Assembly: GCF_001704295.1 (NCBI RefSeq)
Contig: NZ_CP012334.1
Span: 3,050,084-3,114,083 of the forward strand
Source of the DNA: Bordetella sp. H567
GTDB taxonomy: Bacteria > Pseudomonadota > Gammaproteobacteria > Burkholderiales > Burkholderiaceae_B
Reading direction: 5' to 3'
Length of the DNA stretch: 64,000 nt
Shown here piece after piece: positions 40,050-50,769 of this stretch (the first letter of the stretch is position 1; each line of letters starts with the position of its first letter). The notes under the pieces are model-generated. The model had not been told where the DNA came from and ran no database searches. It was given only the letters and a program-made list of their open reading frames with translations. Made by a program: the position numbers and the translations under genes.

Positions 40050-41525
40050 CTACTCGTCTTCCATTCCCAGGTCGCGCAGCTTGCGCGTGATCGTATTGCG
40101 ACCGATCCCCAGCCGGGATGCCGCCTCGACCCGGCGCCCCCGGCTGGCCTGTAGCGCCGTCTGCAGCAGTATCCGCTCGAACTGCCGCGTGAGGGTTGCC
40201 ATGATCGCCGGTTCGCCGCGATCCAGCCGATGCCGGGCATCGCGCAGCAGGAACTCCTGCCAGCTTTGCGCCGAGACATCGGCGCCAACCGCCCCGGTTG
40301 GGACCGCCGCCGGCGACATGCTGCGCGCCACGATGGACGGCGACACGGAATGCTCCATGGCGCGGATTTCGGGCGGCAGGTCCGCGGCCTCGATGGTCTG
40401 TCCCGGCGCCATGACCGTCAGCCAGTGGCAGAAGTTTTCCAGCTGCCGCACGTTGCCGGGAAAATCGAAGCGCGTCAGCGCCGCCAGCGCATCGGGCGTC
40501 AGGCGCTTGGCCGACACCCCGAGCTGCCGTGCGCTCTGCGTCAAAAAATGCTGTGCCAGGGCCGGGATATCTTCCACGCGCTCGCGCAAGGGCGGCAGCC
40601 GCAGGCGAATGACGTTCAGGCGATGGAAGAGGTCCTCACGGAACAGCCCCTGCTCCACGCGCTGCTCCAGCGGCTGGTGCGTCGCGGCGACGATGCGCAC
40701 GTCCACCCGCACGGGCTGCGCGCCGCCGACACGGTAGAACGTGCCCTCGGCCAGCACGCGCAGCAAACGCGTCTGCAATTCGATGGGCATATCGCCGATT
40801 TCGTCCAGGAACAGCGTGCCGCCGTGGGCCTCTTCGAAGCGGCCCCGGCGCAGCGTGTTGGCGCCGGTGAAGGCGCCGCGTTCGTGGCCGAACAGCTCCG
40901 CTTCCAGCAAGTCCCGTGGAATGGCGGCGGCGTTCAAGGCCACGAAGGGCCCCTTGGACCGCGCGCCATGGCCGTGCAGCGCGCGCGCCACCAGTTCCTT
41001 GCCGGTTCCCGATTCACCCGTGATGAGCACCGTCACCTTGGACTGCGCCAGGCGGCCGATCGCGCGGAAGATCTCCTGCATGGCGGGCGAGGCCGATTGC
41101 GTCATCATCCACCGCTCGCCCTGCTCGTTCTGCGCCGCGGACGGATCGCCGTCCTGCGCGCCGGCCGATTCCTGCGCCGCGCGCTGGATCAGCGATACCG
41201 CTTCGTTCACGTCGAACGGCTTGGCCAGGTAGTCGAAGGCGCCCCCCTGGAACGCCGACACGGTGCTGTCCAGGTCGGCGAAGGCCGTCATCACGATGAC
41301 GGGCAGCGCCGGATGGCCTTCCTTGATCTGCCGCAGCAGGTCCAGGCCGTTGCCGCCAGGCATGCGGATATCGGACACCAGCGCCGCCGGCTCGTCGCCT
41401 TCCAGCGCGGCCAGTACGTCGCTGGCCTGGGAGAAACTGCGAGTCTCGATGCCCGCGCGCGCCAGGGCCTTTTCGAGCACCCAGCGTATCGCCTGGTCAT
41501 CATCCACGATCCAAACAGGTTTCAT
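40050..41525 (-). CDS. glnG: Nitrogen regulation response regulator NtrC
   Basis: This 491-aa sigma-54 activator has a receiver domain with phosphorylated Asp52 (LVSDIRMPGGNG), an AAA+ domain with Walker A GESGTGKE and the sigma-54 contact loop GAFTGA, and a C-terminal Fis-type helix-turn-helix (IGRNTITRKLRDLG). NtrB phosphorylates it when nitrogen is low. Its ATG overlaps the ntrB stop by 4 nt. Its likely target, the NtrC box before glnA, is in this window. Confidence 0.96.
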   Translation of the reverse strand: MKPVWIVDDDQAIRWVLEKALARAGIETRSFSQASDVLAALEGDEPAALVSDIRMPGGNGLDLLRQIKEGHPALPVIVMTAFADLDSTVSAFQGGAFDYLAKPFDVNEAVSLIQRAAQESAGAQDGDPSAAQNEQGERWMMTQSASPAMQEIFRAIGRLAQSKVTVLITGESGTGKELVARALHGHGARSKGPFVALNAAAIPRDLLEAELFGHERGAFTGANTLRRGRFEEAHGGTLFLDEIGDMPIELQTRLLRVLAEGTFYRVGGAQPVRVDVRIVAATHQPLEQRVEQGLFREDLFHRLNVIRLRLPPLRERVEDIPALAQHFLTQSARQLGVSAKRLTPDALAALTRFDFPGNVRQLENFCHWLTVMAPGQTIEAADLPPEIRAMEHSVSPSIVARSMSPAAVPTGAVGADVSAQSWQEFLLRDARHRLDRGEPAIMATLTRQFERILLQTALQASRGRRVEAASRLGIGRNTITRKLRDLGMEDE

Positions 41526-42583
41526 GCGGGTTCCATCGGCAGGACCAGGCGAAATTCAGTATGCCTGGGTCGGGATTCGAATTCGATGATGCCGCCGTGC
41601 TGCTGCACGAAGTCCTGGGCCAGGCTCAGCCCCAGGCCCGTGCCGCCGGGGCGCGCGGTGACAAGCGGATGGAAAATACGGTCGCGGATATGTTCCGGTA
41701 CGCCGGGACCGTTGTCGATGATGGATAGGACCGCGGCCAGCCGATGCTGCCGATGCGCCAGCATCACGCGCCGGGCGACGCGCGTGCGCAGCGTGATCTG
41801 CGGCGGCGGGACGTCGTCGCCCCCCGGCTGCACGGACAATTCCTGCGCGGCATTGCGCGCCACGTTAAGCACGGCCTGCATCAGTCGCGCGGCGTCGCCC
41901 TGCAAGTCCGGCATGGACGCATCATAGTCGCGCATGATGGCCACGCCGTCGCGGAATTCGGCCTGGATCAGCGCGGTGACGCGTTCGCAGATTTCGTGGA
42001 TATTCACCGGGCGCGCATGCAGCGGCATGCGCTGCGGCCCGATAAGGCGGTCGACCAGCGCCTGCAGCCGGTCGGCCTCCGAAATGATCACCTGGGTATA
42101 TTCCGCCAGCGCCGGGTCGGGCAATTCCCCTTCCAGCAACTGGGCCGCGCCGCGCAGGCCGCCAAGCGGATTCTTGACTTCATGCGCCAGGTTGCGCAGC
42201 AACTGCCGGTGCGTTTCGATTTCGTCGACCAGGCGGTGATTGCGATCGGCGGCCACGCGCAGCTCGATCTCGCGCGCCTCGATCAGCACCGGCCACGGCT
42301 GCCCCATCAGCGCCACCGTGGTCACCACCACGCTGACCGAATCGGCACCGCGCCGCAGCGAGCTCACCTGGCGAACGTCGGCGACATTGCCGGCGTTCGC
42401 CAGGTCGATGGAAGACTGCATGGCCTCGCGGTCGTCGAACAGGCCGGCGGCCGACTGGCCGGTCAGTTGCCGGCGCGACCTGCCGAAGAGATCCTCGGCC
42501 GCCGCATTGGCATATTCGACGCACCCCTGCTCGTTCACCAGCAGTACCGATGTCGCGAGCAGTTCGAAGGCTTCTACATTCAT
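41522..42583 (-). CDS. glnL: Nitrogen regulation sensor kinase NtrB
   Basis: This cytoplasmic histidine kinase is 353 aa from the ATG at 42583, which has GGTGA upstream; an ATG at 42604 would add seven residues. A PAS domain covers about 1-110. The phospho-accepting His134 is in RNLAHEVKNPLGGLRG, and the ATPase domain has VARNAAQEL, IDNGPGVP and GGTGLGLSLA. PII protein normally controls its kinase/phosphatase balance. It lies 77 nt downstream of glnA. Confidence 0.94.
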   Translation of the reverse strand: MNVEAFELLATSVLLVNEQGCVEYANAAAEDLFGRSRRQLTGQSAAGLFDDREAMQSSIDLANAGNVADVRQVSSLRRGADSVSVVVTTVALMGQPWPVLIEAREIELRVAADRNHRLVDEIETHRQLLRNLAHEVKNPLGGLRGAAQLLEGELPDPALAEYTQVIISEADRLQALVDRLIGPQRMPLHARPVNIHEICERVTALIQAEFRDGVAIMRDYDASMPDLQGDAARLMQAVLNVARNAAQELSVQPGGDDVPPPQITLRTRVARRVMLAHRQHRLAAVLSIIDNGPGVPEHIRDRIFHPLVTARPGGTGLGLSLAQDFVQQHGGIIEFESRPRHTEFRLVLPMEPA

Positions 42584-42660
42584 CGTCATCACCCGGGGCG
42601 GCATACAGGCGGACCGGCGCCCCGGTCCGCCCCCGCGTGCCCCGGGAAATCAGCCGGCAA

Positions 42661-44073
42661 TCACAGGCTGTAGTACATGTCGAATTCGACAGGGTGCGTG
42701 GTCATGCGCAGACGCTGCACTTCCTGCTCCTTCAACGCCAGATAGGCGTCCAGCATGTCGTCGGTGAACACACCGCCGCGCGTCAGGAACTCGCGATCCT
42801 GGTCCAGCGATTCCAGAGCCTGCTCCAGCGACGAGCAGACGGTCGGGATCTTCGCGTCCTCTTCCGGCGGCAGGTCGTACAGGTTCTTGTCCGCCGGATC
42901 GCCCGGGTGGATCTTGTTCTGGACACCGTCCAGGCCGGCCATCATCAGCGCCGCGAAAGCCAGGTACGGGTTGGCCAGGGGATCCGGGAAGCGGGTTTCG
43001 ATGCGGCGGCCCTTGGGGTTGCCGACGTACGGAATGCGGATCGAGGCCGAACGGTTGCGTGCCGAGTAGGCCAGCTTGACCGGGGCTTCGAAGTGCGGCA
43101 CCAGGCGCTTGTACGAGTTCGTGCCGGGGTTGGTGATCGCGTTCAGCGCGCGGGCGTGCTTGATGATGCCGCCGATGTAGTACAGCGCGAACTCCGACAG
43201 GCCGGCGTAGCCGTTGCCCGCGAACAGGTTCTGGCCGTCCTTCCAGATCGACTGGTGCACGTGCATGCCGGAACCGTTGTCGCCGACCACGGGCTTGGGC
43301 ATGAAGGTGGCCGTCTTGCCATAGGCGTGCGCCACGTTGTGCACGACATACTTCAGGATCTGGTTCCAGTCCGCGCGCTGGACCAGCGTGCTGAACTTGG
43401 TACCGATTTCCAGCTGGCCGGGAGCCGCCACTTCATGGTGGTGCACTTCCACCGGCACGCCCAACTGCTCCAGCAGCAGGCACATTTCGGAACGCATGTC
43501 CTGGAAGGAGTCGACGGGGGGCACGGGGAAATAGCCGCCCTTGACCAGCGGACGGTGGCCCAAGTTGCCGCCTTCGAACTCGACACCGGTCGACCAGGGC
43601 GCTTCCTCGGACTTGATCTTGACGAAGGTGCCGGACATGTCGGTGTTCCAGGTCACGCCGTCGAAGACGAAGAATTCGGGCTCGGGGCCGAAGTAGGCGG
43701 TGTCGCCGATGCCGGAGGACTTCAGGTAGGCCTCGGCACGCTTGGCCAGCGAACGCGGGTCACGCGAATAACCCTTCATATCGGACGGCTCGACCACGTC
43801 GCAGGTCAGGACCAGCGTCGTTTCCTCCATGAACGGATCGATACGAGCCGAGGTGGCATCCGGGATCAGCAGCATGTCGGACGCCTCGATACCCTTCCAG
43901 CCGGGGATCGAGGAACCGTCGAAAGCGTGGCCGCTTTCGAACTTGTCTTCGTCGATCGTGTGCGACGGCACCGACACGTGGTGCTCGCGGCCGGCGGTAT
44001 CGGTGAAACGGAAGTCGACGAACTTGACTTCCGCATCGGCGATCTGTTTGAGGACTTCTTTAGGGCTTGCCAT
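42661..44073 (-). CDS. glnA: Glutamine synthetase, type I
   Basis: This 470-aa enzyme makes glutamine from glutamate, ammonia and ATP as a dodecamer. The beta-grasp motif [11 protein letters not shown], the ATP region [15 protein letters not shown], and the adenylylation tyrosine in [10 protein letters not shown] are present, so control by GlnE is expected. Length agrees with E. coli GlnA (469 aa). A sigma-54 promoter and an NtrC box precede it, and ntrBC follow on the same strand. Confidence 0.98.
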   Translation of the reverse strand: MASPKEVLKQIADAEVKFVDFRFTDTAGREHHVSVPSHTIDEDKFESGHAFDGSSIPGWKGIEASDMLLIPDATSARIDPFMEETTLVLTCDVVEPSDMKGYSRDPRSLAKRAEAYLKSSGIGDTAYFGPEPEFFVFDGVTWNTDMSGTFVKIKSEEAPWSTGVEFEGGNLGHRPLVKGGYFPVPPVDSFQDMRSEMCLLLEQLGVPVEVHHHEVAAPGQLEIGTKFSTLVQRADWNQILKYVVHNVAHAYGKTATFMPKPVVGDNGSGMHVHQSIWKDGQNLFAGNGYAGLSEFALYYIGGIIKHARALNAITNPGTNSYKRLVPHFEAPVKLAYSARNRSASIRIPYVGNPKGRRIETRFPDPLANPYLAFAALMMAGLDGVQNKIHPGDPADKNLYDLPPEEDAKIPTVCSSLEQALESLDQDREFLTRGGVFTDDMLDAYLALKEQEVQRLRMTTHPVEFDMYYSL

Positions 44074-44130
44074 GTCATCTCCGTTTGATAAAGGGTCGAG
44101 CGCTGCAACTCGACTGGCACTCAGCTAAAA

Positions 44131-44146
44131 AGCAACATCCATGCCA
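44131..44146 (-). promoter_or_regulatory. Sigma-54 promoter of glnA
   Basis: Read on the minus strand the sequence is TGGCAT-GGATG-TTGCT. It has GG and GC exactly 10 bp apart and fits TGGCAY-N5-TTGCW. The predicted start is near 44120, about 47 nt before the glnA ATG. Confidence 0.85.
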
Positions 44147-44205
44147 TGTTTTCCCCAGGGAATCCCGGGGACTACCCGGTAACTTCCTGAGCGATGGGCG
44201 AATAA

Positions 44206-44222
44206 TGCACCATTTTTGTGCA
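44206..44222. promoter_or_regulatory. NtrC binding site upstream of glnA
   Basis: TGCACCA-TTT-TTGTGCA is a near-perfect palindrome matching the NtrC enhancer consensus. It is centred about 94 bp before the predicted glnA transcription start, a normal enhancer distance. A second half-site, TGGTGCA, is at 44249-44255, next to the hemW stop codon. Confidence 0.8.
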
Positions 44223-44255
44223 AATGACGGCGCACAAAAGATCCAACTTGGTGCA

Positions 44256-45479
44256 TCAGTTCAAAAACAGTGCTTGTAGGTCGTTCAGGAAGGCCCAACC
44301 CGTGGGCGTGGCCTTCAGCCGCGTGGGGTCGGCATCCAGCAGGCCCTTGCGCACGGCGGTCTCCAGCGGGTGGGCGATCGCGGCCAGCGACAAGCCGGTG
44401 CGCTCGGCGAAATACGTTGCCGGCACCCCGTCCTTCAGGCGCAGTACGTTGAGCATGAACTCGAAGGGCAGCTCATCCCTGCCGACCTCGCGCGACTCGG
44501 CGATATGCGAGCCGTCGCGCGCCATCGCTCCTGCCATCCAGCGCTCCGGGCTGCGAGTGCGCGCCTCGCGCACGATACGGTCGTGGAATGAAAGCTTGCC
44601 GTGCGCGCCGGGCCCGATGCCCAGGTAGTCGCCGAATTCCCAGTAATTCACGTTGTGGCGACAGCGCGCGCCGGCGCGTGCGTAGGCCGAAACCTCGTAG
44701 CGCGCCAGTCCCGCCTGCGCCGCCAGCGCCTCGACGGCATCCTGCATGGCGGCGGCGGTATCGTCGTCCGGCAGGCCGGGCGGCGGGTATTTCGCGAAGA
44801 CCGTATTGGGCTCCAGCGTCAGGTGGTACAGCGACAGATGCTCCGTGCCGTGGGACAGCGCTTCGCGCACGTCCGCCTCGCAGTCCTGCAGCGACTGCCC
44901 GGGCAAGGCGAACATCAGGTCCAGATTGACGCGCGCCACGGCGGACTGCGCCATGGCAATGGCGCGCCGGGCCTGGTCGGCGCTATGGATACGCCCCAGG
45001 GCGCGCAGTTGGGCGTCGTCGAAGCTCTGGATCCCCAGCGACAGCCGGTTCACGCCGCTGGCGGCGTAGTCGCGGAAGCGGCCCGCCTCGGCGGTACCGG
45101 GATTGGCCTCCATCGTGATCTCGGCATCCGGCCACAGGTTCAGATAGGCCCGCAGCATGGCCAGCAGTTCGTCCAGGCCGGCCGACGACAGCAGGCTGGG
45201 CGTGCCGCCGCCGAGGAAAACCGAAAACACCTGGCGGCCCCAGATCTGGGGCAAGGCCTGTTCGAGGTCGGCGCGCAAGGCGTCCAGGTAGGCGCGTTCC
45301 GGGATATCACCGTCGGCCGCGTGCGAATTGAAGTCGCAATAGGGGCATTTGCGCACGCACCAGGGCACGTGCACATAGACCGAAAGCGGCGGCAGGCTGG
45401 TCAGCCCGGAAGCGCCGCGTGCGGCGCTCGCCGCGGTAGCCGGGGCGCCGGCTTGCCGGATGGGAATGGTGATAGGCAT
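44256..45479 (-). CDS. hemW: HemW, radical SAM heme chaperone
   Basis: This 407-aa radical SAM protein has the cluster motif C-x3-C-x2-C in VPWCVRKCPYCDF near residue 40, followed by VFLGGGTPSLLS and the C-terminal HemN domain. HemW transfers heme and is not the coproporphyrinogen oxidase HemN, which is longer at the N-terminus. The first 30 residues are variable. It is followed 15 nt upstream by rdgB, and the two are likely co-transcribed. Confidence 0.93.
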   Translation of the reverse strand: MPITIPIRQAGAPATAASAARGASGLTSLPPLSVYVHVPWCVRKCPYCDFNSHAADGDIPERAYLDALRADLEQALPQIWGRQVFSVFLGGGTPSLLSSAGLDELLAMLRAYLNLWPDAEITMEANPGTAEAGRFRDYAASGVNRLSLGIQSFDDAQLRALGRIHSADQARRAIAMAQSAVARVNLDLMFALPGQSLQDCEADVREALSHGTEHLSLYHLTLEPNTVFAKYPPPGLPDDDTAAAMQDAVEALAAQAGLARYEVSAYARAGARCRHNVNYWEFGDYLGIGPGAHGKLSFHDRIVREARTRSPERWMAGAMARDGSHIAESREVGRDELPFEFMLNVLRLKDGVPATYFAERTGLSLAAIAHPLETAVRKGLLDADPTRLKATPTGWAFLNDLQALFLN

Positions 45480-45494
45480 GGAATCGTGCCGCGT

Positions 45495-46121
45495 TCAGCG
45501 CGCCGCGCGGTCGAGCTTGGCCAGCAGTTCGCGCAGCGCCTGCGCGCGGTGGCTGACGGCATTCTTGTCCGCGGGCGCCAGTTCGGCTGCTGTCTTGCCC
45601 AGGGCGGGCAAATGGAAATGGGGATCGTAGCCGAAACCGTGATCGCCGCGCGGGATGTCGACGATTTCACCGTACCAGGCGCCCTCGCCCACCAGCGGGC
45701 GCGGATCGTCCGCGGCGCGCACCAGCGCCAGCACCGCGACATAACAGGCTCGCCGGTCGGGCTGTCCCGCCAGTTCGCGGACCAGCATGGCGTTGTTCGC
45801 GGCGTCCGACTTTTCGCCGCCCTTCAGGCTCGCGTAGCGCGCGGAATACACCCCCGGCGCGCCGCCCAGGGCGTCGACGCACAGGCCGGAATCGTCGGCC
45901 AGCGCGGGCAGGCCGGTCAGCCGGCTGGCGTGGCGCGCTTTTTCCAGGGCGTTTTCGATGAAGGTGCAATGGGGCTCGTCGGCCTCGGGCACCCCCAGCT
46001 GGCCCTGCGGAATCAATTCGATGCCCAGCGGGGCGAACAAGGCGGAAAACTCGCGCAATTTGCCGGCGTTGCCGGAGGCGAGCACCACGCGGGCGAGGCC
46101 GGGAACAGGGTCAGGACGCAT
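45495..46121 (-). CDS. rdgB: RdgB/HAM1 non-canonical purine NTP pyrophosphatase
   Basis: This 208-aa enzyme removes dITP and XTP from the nucleotide pool. The N-terminal VLASGNAGKLREF, the metal site ALADDSGLCVDALGGAPGVYSARYA, GFGYDPHFHLP and SHRAQAL are all conserved. The start at 46121 (MRPDPVPG) gives the normal family length; the open frame continues upstream but overlaps the next gene. Confidence 0.95.
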   Translation of the reverse strand: MRPDPVPGLARVVLASGNAGKLREFSALFAPLGIELIPQGQLGVPEADEPHCTFIENALEKARHASRLTGLPALADDSGLCVDALGGAPGVYSARYASLKGGEKSDAANNAMLVRELAGQPDRRACYVAVLALVRAADDPRPLVGEGAWYGEIVDIPRGDHGFGYDPHFHLPALGKTAAELAPADKNAVSHRAQALRELLAKLDRAAR

Positions 46122-46251
46122 GGTATTTGTAACCAACGATGCGGGGCGGGAATCAAACTGGTAGTGTATCGCCCGCGCGGCAAGACACAGCTTGAAACGA
46201 CTGCGCAATATGAGCCGCTCACCATAGGCGCTCTTCACCCGGTGCCCAAGT

Positions 46252-48081
46252 ATGCACGCGTCTGCACATCCCACCATGCCGGCCGCCCGCCACAACGCGG
46301 TGCTCTCTTCCATGGGGCTGCTGGACGAGATCCTGCGCTCGGGGCGCCTCAGCCCCCTCTTCCAGCCGGTCATCGACCTGGACAATGGCCGTGTCTACGG
46401 CTACGAAAGCCTGATCAGGGGGCCGAGCGACACCGACCTGCACATGCCCGAGGCCCTGTTCGGCGAGGCCCGCCGGCACGGCGTGCATCCGCTGGTGGAA
46501 CATGCCAGCGCCGCCAGCGGCTTGCGCGCCTTCCAGGACGCGGCGCCGGCGGGCAGTTGCCTGTTCCTGAACATGTCCGCATCCGCCCTGCTGCATTTCT
46601 GGGTGCAGTGGGGCGCATCCATGCCGGCGCGCCTGCTGGACGCCTGCGCCATCGAGCCGGACCGCGTCATCATCGAGCTGACCGAGCATGATCCCGTCTA
46701 TCCCGACATGCGCGTATTGACGGAGATCCTGCGGGCGCTGCGCGCGCATGGCGTACGCCTGGCGCTGGACGACTACGGGGTCGGCCATGCCAGCCTGCAG
46801 CTGTGGTCCGAAGCACAGCCCGACCTGGTCAAGATAGACCGCTATTTCTTCCACGGCATCGCCCACGACGAGCGCCGCCAGAAACTCGTGCGCGCGATCC
46901 TGTCGGTGGCGCAATGCCTGGGCACGCCAACGGTGGCCGAGGGCGTGGAAACGGCGGAGGACCTGGCCATCGTCCGCGACCTGGGCATACGCTACGCCCA
47001 AGGCTGGTTCCTGGGATACCCCGCCACGCGGCCGAATACCGAGGTCTCCCCGCAGGTACGCCAGGTCCTGAACGAACGCCTGCCGTCGCGCGGAGCCGCA
47101 CGCGTGCCGGGCGCGACGGCCGCCACGCTGCGCGTCCAAGCGCCGTTCGTATCGCCCAGCCGCCATACCAACGACGACGTGCATCGCCTGTTCGGCGAAC
47201 ACAAGGGCATGCACGCCGTGGCCGTGGTCGACGACGACAACCGTCCGCTGGGCATCATCAACCGACGCGATTTCACCGAACGCTACGCCCAGCGTTATAC
47301 GCGCGAGCTGTTCGGCCGCGACGCCTGCACCACCTTCATGAACAACCAGCCGGTGCTGGTGGACGTGCATGCCTCCATCGACCAGCTCAGCCACGTGCTG
47401 GTATCCGATGACCAGCGCTACCTGGTCGATGGTTTCATCATTACGCGCGACGGCAATTACGACGGCCTGGGCACGGGCGAGGCCCTGGTGCGCTCGGTGA
47501 CGGAAATGCGCATCGAGGCCGCGCGCTACGCGAATCCGCTGACCTCGTTGCCGGGCAACATTCCGATCAGCCAGCATATCGGCAGCCTGCTGGACGGCGG
47601 CGTGGATTTCATCACGTGCTACTGCGACCTGAACCACTTCAAGCCGTTCAACGACGTCTACGGCTACTGGCGCGGCGACGACATGATCCAGCTGTGCGCC
47701 ACGATCATCCGCCACCACTGCGACCCGCAGCGGGACTTCGTCGGCCACGTGGGCGGCGACGATTTCGTCATCCTGTTCCGCAGTCCGGATTGGCGCGAAC
47801 GCGCCGAGCGCATCATCCAGGGATTCAACCAGAACGCGATCGACCTCTACGACGATGAAGGCCGCGCCCGCGGCGGCATCGAGGCGGAAGACCGCTATGG
47901 CGTCATGCGCTCATTCCCCTTCGTGACGCTCAGCATCGGCGCGCTTCAGGTCACCCCGCAATCAGGCGTGCGCATCCGCCCCGAGGACATTGCCTCGGCG
48001 GCCGCCCGCGTCAAGCATCAGGTCAAGCACGGAAACGTTCCGCTCGTCCTCGAACCCTACCTGCCGGCCGGCGCCCTCTGA
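46252..48081 (+). CDS. EAL-CBS-GGDDF domain protein (cyclic di-GMP signalling)
   Basis: This 609-aa soluble protein has an EAL domain (about 20-265) in which ESL (52-54) replaces EAL but the catalytic Glu is kept. Asn in LFLNMS, Glu in ELTEH, DDYG at 173, Lys in VKIDRYF, EGVET and YAQGWFLG are all present, so phosphodiesterase activity is plausible. A CBS-like pair spans about 300-425. The C-terminal GGDEF domain carries GGDDF at 501-505 and may be a sensory or weakly active cyclase. The last 120 nt overlap the chemoreceptor gene on the other strand. Confidence 0.9.
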   Translation: MHASAHPTMPAARHNAVLSSMGLLDEILRSGRLSPLFQPVIDLDNGRVYGYESLIRGPSDTDLHMPEALFGEARRHGVHPLVEHASAASGLRAFQDAAPAGSCLFLNMSASALLHFWVQWGASMPARLLDACAIEPDRVIIELTEHDPVYPDMRVLTEILRALRAHGVRLALDDYGVGHASLQLWSEAQPDLVKIDRYFFHGIAHDERRQKLVRAILSVAQCLGTPTVAEGVETAEDLAIVRDLGIRYAQGWFLGYPATRPNTEVSPQVRQVLNERLPSRGAARVPGATAATLRVQAPFVSPSRHTNDDVHRLFGEHKGMHAVAVVDDDNRPLGIINRRDFTERYAQRYTRELFGRDACTTFMNNQPVLVDVHASIDQLSHVLVSDDQRYLVDGFIITRDGNYDGLGTGEALVRSVTEMRIEAARYANPLTSLPGNIPISQHIGSLLDGGVDFITCYCDLNHFKPFNDVYGYWRGDDMIQLCATIIRHHCDPQRDFVGHVGGDDFVILFRSPDWRERAERIIQGFNQNAIDLYDDEGRARGGIEAEDRYGVMRSFPFVTLSIGALQVTPQSGVRIRPEDIASAAARVKHQVKHGNVPLVLEPYLPAGAL

Positions 48082-49686
48082 CGCGGCCGCGTGCCGCGGC
48101 GCGGGCTGAGGAAGGCGGTCGTCGACGCGTCCCAGGCGGAATACCGCGACGGCCTCGCTCAGGCGCTGCGCACGGCCCTCCAGGGCGGCCACCGCGGCGG
48201 CGGTCTCCTCGGCCAGCGCGGCGTTTTCCTGCGTATTGCGGTCCAGGCCCGACATGGCCTCGTGCATCGCGCCGATGCCGGCCGCCTGTTCGGCGGCGGC
48301 ATGCGATATCTCGTGCACCAGCGCGGTCACCCGGGCAACCGCTTCGCGCATGGCGCCGATGGTATCGCCGGCCGACCCCACTTCACGCACGCCGGCCTCC
48401 ACATGCGTCGACGAATCGGCGATCAGCGCCTTGATTTCGCGCGCGGCATTGGCGCTGCGCTGGGCCAGGGTGCGGACCTCGCCGGCGACCACCGCGAAAC
48501 CGCGTCCTGCTTCGCCCGCGCGGGCCGCTTCGACGGCGGCGTTCAGGGCCAGCAGGTTGGTCTGGAAGGCTATGCCGTCCACCACGCCCACGATGTCGCC
48601 GATATGGCGTGCGCTGTCGGCGATATCGCGCATGCGGGCGACCACGCGGTCGACGGCATGCGCGCCCTGCTCGGCCAGCGCCTCGACACGTTGCGCCTGC
48701 GCATTGGCCTGCTCGGCGTTTTCCGAAGTGGCGTTCACCGTTTGCGCCAGCGTGGACATGCCCGCGGCGGTCTCCTGCAGCATGCCTGCCTGTTCGGCCG
48801 TGCGTTCGGACAACTGGATGCCGCCGGCGGCCAGGGAGCGCATATCGGCATGGATGTCCTCCACCGCCGTCCGCACCGAGCCCACCGCGCCGGACAGGCC
48901 GGCCTGCATGCGGCTCATGGCCGAAAACAGGACACCGATTTCGTTTTCCGCGCCGGCGTCGATCGGCTGCGTCAGGTCGCCATCGGCGATGCGATCGAAG
49001 TGGCCGCCCGCCTGCCGCAGCGGCTCCAGCAGCGAGCGGTGCAGCACCACACGAATACCTATGGCCAGCAGCAGCACGAAGGCCGCCAGGCCGGCCGCGC
49101 CGTACACCGCGGCATCCTGCATATGCGCGACTTCCGCGATGGCCGCCGCGCCCTGCGCTCGCGTATAGCGCTGGAAGGCATTCTCCGCCTTGACATACGC
49201 TTCCGCGGCGGCCGGCAACACCTGGTCGCTCAGGCGGTTCACTTCCACGCCGTTGAAACCCTGGATCGCCTTGCGCATCGGCGCCAAGCAATCGTCCACC
49301 AGCCTGGCATAGGCCTTCATCGCGGCATCGTAGAGCGGCTTGCCATCGGCATTGCCATACGGCTGCGATCGCAGGCGCTCGACCCCCTTGCGCGCGTCGC
49401 CCAGGAACTTATCCACCACGGCCAGCAACTGGTCCCGCTCGGCAATGCGGCCGCCTTCCATATAAGTCTTGGCGTCCACCAGCGCTGCGCGGGCCTGGAA
49501 CACCGCGCTGCTGACGTTGCCCAGGTCGCTGGCGCGCTCGATGTTGTCACGCCCCAGCTCCTCGATCCATGCGCGATTTTCGCGCAACAGCGCGATGGTC
49601 GCCGCCCCGGCCACGACGAACAGCGCCACGAACAGCGCCAGCACGATCGTCAGCGCCACGTTCACACTCAATTTGTTCCGCATCAC
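47962..49686 (-). CDS. Methyl-accepting chemotaxis protein
   Basis: This 574-aa receptor has a membrane helix at about 10-32, a periplasmic four-helix-type sensor (35-190) rich in conserved Ala/Asp, a second helix near 192-212, HAMP, and the signalling hairpin with [32 protein letters not shown]. It has no CheR pentapeptide at the C-terminus. The C-terminal 40 codons overlap the convergent EAL-GGDDF gene by 120 nt. No other che gene is in the window. Confidence 0.93.
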   Translation of the reverse strand: MMRNKLSVNVALTIVLALFVALFVVAGAATIALLRENRAWIEELGRDNIERASDLGNVSSAVFQARAALVDAKTYMEGGRIAERDQLLAVVDKFLGDARKGVERLRSQPYGNADGKPLYDAAMKAYARLVDDCLAPMRKAIQGFNGVEVNRLSDQVLPAAAEAYVKAENAFQRYTRAQGAAAIAEVAHMQDAAVYGAAGLAAFVLLLAIGIRVVLHRSLLEPLRQAGGHFDRIADGDLTQPIDAGAENEIGVLFSAMSRMQAGLSGAVGSVRTAVEDIHADMRSLAAGGIQLSERTAEQAGMLQETAAGMSTLAQTVNATSENAEQANAQAQRVEALAEQGAHAVDRVVARMRDIADSARHIGDIVGVVDGIAFQTNLLALNAAVEAARAGEAGRGFAVVAGEVRTLAQRSANAAREIKALIADSSTHVEAGVREVGSAGDTIGAMREAVARVTALVHEISHAAAEQAAGIGAMHEAMSGLDRNTQENAALAEETAAAVAALEGRAQRLSEAVAVFRLGRVDDRLPQPAPRHAAASEGAGRQVGFEDERNVSVLDLMLDAGGRRGNVLGADAHA

Positions 49687-49914
49687 ATCTCACCTACCAC
49701 GTGCCCCTTGCGGGCAAAACATTTGGTAAGAATTATGTTGCGGTTAGATGACGGTTTCTTTACATCGCAGGCGCTGCGGGCCTGAAACGGCCGCCCTTGT
49801 CACATTGCCGTCATGGCCCGCCGGCGCAACAGCGGCTGGACGAAGCCCATGCGCGATCGCGCGAACGTCGGCACGGGGTTTCCAGGAATACGCAGCGGGG
49901 GAACAAGCCTGCGT

Positions 49915-50664
49915 TCAAGCCAACGCCTGCTTCTGTGCCTGCACCAGCCCGCCGATGCCGCGTTCCGCCAGGGCCAGCATGGCATCCAGTTCCGCGCGGG
50001 TGAAGGCCACGCCCTCGGCCGTGCCCTGTACTTCGACGAAGGCGCCCGCGCCCGTCATGACGACGTTGACGTCGGCATCGCAGCCGGAATCCTCTTCGTA
50101 GTCCAGGTCCAGCACGGGCTGCCCTCCCACCATGCCGACCGATACGGCCGCCACGTGGTCGCGCAGCGGATTGGCGGCCAGGTCGCCCCGCTTCATCAGC
50201 AGCGCGACGGCATCGGCCATCGCCACCCACGCGCCCGTGATGCTGGCGCAGCGCGTGCCGCCGTCGGCCTGCAGCACGTCGCAGTCGATATGCAATGTGC
50301 GTTCGCCCAGCGCGGCCATGTCCATGACCGCGCGCAGGCTGCGGCCGATCAGCCGCTGGATTTCCTGCGTGCGTCCGGACTGCTTGCCGCGCGCCGCCTC
50401 GCGATCGCCGCGCGTGTGGGTGGCGCGCGGCAGCATGCCGTATTCCGCCGTGACCCAGCCCTGCCCCTGGCCTTTCAGGAAGGGCGGCACCTTCTCCAGC
50501 ACGCTGGCGGTGCACAGCACGTGCGTATTGCCCGCCTTGATCAGCACGGATCCTTCGGCATAGCGCGTAAAGCCGCGTGCCAACGACAAGGGCCGCAGTT
50601 CGTCGGGCGCACGGCCGGAATGGCGCGCGGGAAGGGATGCGGATGCGTTCACGGGTATCTCCAA
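49915..50664 (-). CDS. rph: Ribonuclease PH
   Basis: This 249-aa phosphorolytic 3-prime exonuclease trims tRNA precursors. The RNase PH fold is intact: [57 protein letters not shown] and [16 protein letters not shown], which contains the catalytic region. It is divergent from yicC with 105 bp between. The 228-nt region 49687-49914 before it on its 3-prime side shows no gene. Confidence 0.96.
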   Translation of the reverse strand: MEIPVNASASLPARHSGRAPDELRPLSLARGFTRYAEGSVLIKAGNTHVLCTASVLEKVPPFLKGQGQGWVTAEYGMLPRATHTRGDREAARGKQSGRTQEIQRLIGRSLRAVMDMAALGERTLHIDCDVLQADGGTRCASITGAWVAMADAVALLMKRGDLAANPLRDHVAAVSVGMVGGQPVLDLDYEEDSGCDADVNVVMTGAGAFVEVQGTAEGVAFTRAELDAMLALAERGIGGLVQAQKQALA

Positions 50665-50769
50665 TGGGTTCGTCGGCAGCGATTGTACGGGGCCGCCCCT
50701 GCGGCCTTCGGGTTATCCTGCGGCCATTGCGTTCGCGTCGCGACCGCTCCCCTCCAGGATGTATTCACC

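Noticed and set aside
39983-41927. Plus-strand frames opposite ntrC
   Set aside because: ntrC has all three domains in the other direction; the plus frames have none.
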